6,005 nucleotides of DNA from ANME-2 cluster archaeon (GTDB lineage: Archaea > Halobacteriota > Methanosarcinia > Methanosarcinales > Methanocomedenaceae): NCBI GenBank assembly GCA_022353185.1, contig JAKRWB010000547.1:1-6005 (forward strand). Reading direction: 5' to 3'. The notes beneath the pieces were generated by a model that saw only the letters and a program-made list of their open reading frames with translations, was not told the origin of the DNA and searched no databases. Shown piece after piece: positions 4,973 through 6,005 of the stretch (its first letter is position 1; every line of letters begins with the position of its first letter). A program made the translations under genes and the position numbers.

Positions 4973-5719
4973 ATGGCAGTGATACCAGTGAATCAAGAAC
5001 AGGATATGGTTTCCATTGTCATACCTGCCTATAATGAAGAAAAGCGCATCCTTGACACCCTGAATGAATTAAACGATTGTTTTTCTAATATCCCACATGA
5101 AATACTGGTGGTCATGGATGGTTGCACAGATAGCACCGCCGATATTGTAGAAGAATTTGCAGGCACGCATCCCACAATCAGGTCAGTGCCCCATCCTGTT
5201 AAACTGGGCAAAGGGGGCGGGATTATCCTGGGCATCAACCAGGCGCTTGGAAATGTAATAGCGATTGTGGATGCAGACGGAGCAGTGCCACCCCATGATG
5301 TGGCTAGGATGGTAGATATGGTAGCAGACGGCACTGACTGTGTCATTTCATCCAGGTACCTGCCCGAGTCAGTGATACATACGGCCCAGCCCTGGCATAG
5401 GATACTTGCCAGTCGGGGTTTCAATACCCTGGTTAAACTGCTGTTCAGCCTGCCTTTCAAGGATACCCAGTGTGGCTGCAAGGTGATTCGGGCAGATGCT
5501 GCCCGAAAAGTGGTTGACGAGATACAGACTTTTGATTATGCCTTTGACGTGGAACTACTCTGGCGGCTGGGACAGCATGAGTATAATATCGCAGAGGTGC
5601 CAGTGGAGTGGCGACACAGGGAAGGGTCAAAACTGGACTTGAAAAAGGTCATCCCCCAGATGTTCTCGGCAGTAATTAAACTGAGATTGAAAAGAGATGG
5701 AAAAAACTATTCTTCGTGA
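4973..5719 (+). CDS. GT-A family 2 glycosyltransferase (dolichyl-phosphate sugar synthase-like), 248 aa
   Basis: Likely transfers a sugar from a nucleotide sugar to a lipid phosphate or glycan at the inner face of the membrane. The N-terminal Rossmann-like start is VSIVIPAYNEEKRI (13-26). The nucleotide-site Asp is D49 (VVMDGCTDST), the LGKGGGI loop is at 78-84, and the metal-binding DXD is DADGA (D100, D102). TQCGCKVI (165-172) and FDYAFDVELLWRLG (187-200) hold the usual catalytic acids, and VEWRHREGSK (211-220) is the conserved W-R-GS element. The pattern resembles ALG5/dolichyl-phosphate glucosyltransferases and related archaeal Agl enzymes; the sugar cannot be told. No C-terminal membrane segments are present. 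ATG at 4973 has GGTG 8 bases upstream; ATG at 5006 is less likely because its AGG is too close. It starts 23 bases after the tRNA with no clear promoter between, and its stop overlaps the next start by 4 bases. Confidence 0.9.
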   Translation: MAVIPVNQEQDMVSIVIPAYNEEKRILDTLNELNDCFSNIPHEILVVMDGCTDSTADIVEEFAGTHPTIRSVPHPVKLGKGGGIILGINQALGNVIAIVDADGAVPPHDVARMVDMVADGTDCVISSRYLPESVIHTAQPWHRILASRGFNTLVKLLFSLPFKDTQCGCKVIRADAARKVVDEIQTFDYAFDVELLWRLGQHEYNIAEVPVEWRHREGSKLDLKKVIPQMFSAVIKLRLKRDGKNYSS

Positions 5720-6005
5720 TATTGAAACAAATAGAAGATGCAGGTTTTGCCAAAGGGAATCAGTCAGCTGATGCCACGCATGTGATAGCAAACATTGCCA
5801 TCCCCGGAACCATTGGCTTGATAAGACAGGGAATAAAAGCGCTAATGAAAGAAATTGAAATTGTAGATCCTAAGCTTTTCGAAGAACTGGGAGGCAAAAA
5901 GACCGCTGACAAAAAAGAGAAGCTGCACACACTGAAACCAGAGGAGAAAAAAACGAAACTGGTTGATGTAGTTGAAGAAGCAAGAGCAATAAGAGACAAA
6001 GCAGA
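5716..6005 (+). CDS. Unrecognised protein, 5' part only (96 codons, cut by right edge)
   Basis: The frame begins with GTG at 5716, sharing GTGA with the glycosyltransferase stop, and stays open to the window end. This overlap indicates translational coupling in one operon. The in-frame stop upstream is at 5677-5679, and the only other early start is TTG at 5722. No strong ribosome site is seen. The peptide starts as VILKQIEDAGFAKGNQ (initiator read as Met). A mildly hydrophobic stretch follows (HVIANIAIPGTIGLI, about 22-36), then KALMKEIEIVDPKLFEELGG. From about 61 on it is strongly Lys/Glu-rich and probably helical or coiled (KKTADKKEKL, KPEEKKTKLVDVVEEA). There is no signal peptide and no clear membrane segment. 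I do not recognise a family. Codon use resembles its neighbours. Confidence 0.75.
   Translation, partial: MILKQIEDAGFAKGNQSADATHVIANIAIPGTIGLIRQGIKALMKEIEIVDPKLFEELGGKKTADKKEKLHTLKPEEKKTKLVDVVEEARAIRDKA

Noticed and set aside
5029..5481. Minus-strand 150-codon ORF inside the glycosyltransferase
   Set aside because: Antisense shadow of a gene with clear GT2 motifs; Ser/Pro/Ile-rich peptide of the sort such shadows give.
5760..5999. Minus-strand 79-codon Ser/Phe-rich ORF
   Set aside because: Antisense of the Lys/Glu-rich coding frame that overlaps the glycosyltransferase stop; composition is explained by reading GAA/AAA codons backwards.
1..6005. CRISPR arrays, insertion sequences, integrase sites
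   Set aside because: No regularly spaced repeats, transposase-like frames, terminal inverted repeats or duplicated tRNA 3' end were found.

Overview
The window looks archaeal, most likely from a cytochrome-c-containing methanogen or methanotroph relative (Methanosarcinales/ANME type). The lineage is inferred, not proven. Pointers are BRE/TATA-type promoters with short leaders, GGTGA and GGGAGG Shine-Dalgarno sites, a secreted protein with a PGF-CTERM-like tail, an archaeal-type tRNA-Gln with an A1:U72 pair, and a CcmF-type heme lyase next to an N-terminal-ribbon rubrerythrin.

Layout, left to right. Bases 1-432 hold no confident gene. On the minus strand there is an open frame running off the left edge and a possible 36-codon ORF just upstream of it, plus the T-rich terminator of the next gene. 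Bases 433-2727 (minus) encode a full-length CcmF-like cytochrome c heme lyase. A divergent promoter region (2728-2969) carries a clear BRE/TATA for ccmF, a perfect 14-bp palindrome resembling a Fur box, and candidate promoters for the rubrerythrin at 2970-3485 (plus). A strong hairpin lies between that gene and the convergent gene at 3551-4735 (minus), which encodes an exported, cell-surface, Met-rich protein of unknown function. The region 4736-4876 holds divergent promoters for that gene and for a tRNA-Gln(CUG) at 4877-4949. A GT2 glycosyltransferase (4973-5719) starts only 23 bases after the tRNA. It overlaps by 4 bases the start of an unrecognised gene that runs off the right edge.

The ccmF and rubrerythrin genes share an iron/redox theme: heme attachment to apocytochrome c outside the membrane, and peroxide reduction by a diiron protein inside the cell. 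The ccmF and surface-protein promoters share the 10-mer ATAAAATGAT at the BRE/TATA junction. The glycosyltransferase probably uses a nucleotide sugar in surface glycan or lipid-linked sugar synthesis. The surface protein has five N-glycosylation sequons, but a link between the two is only a guess.

Nothing here amounts to a clearly new multi-gene system. The best second looks are the tRNA with C at position 33 and a T-stem mismatch, the tRNA-mRNA arrangement, the Fur-like palindrome, and the Met-rich surface protein.
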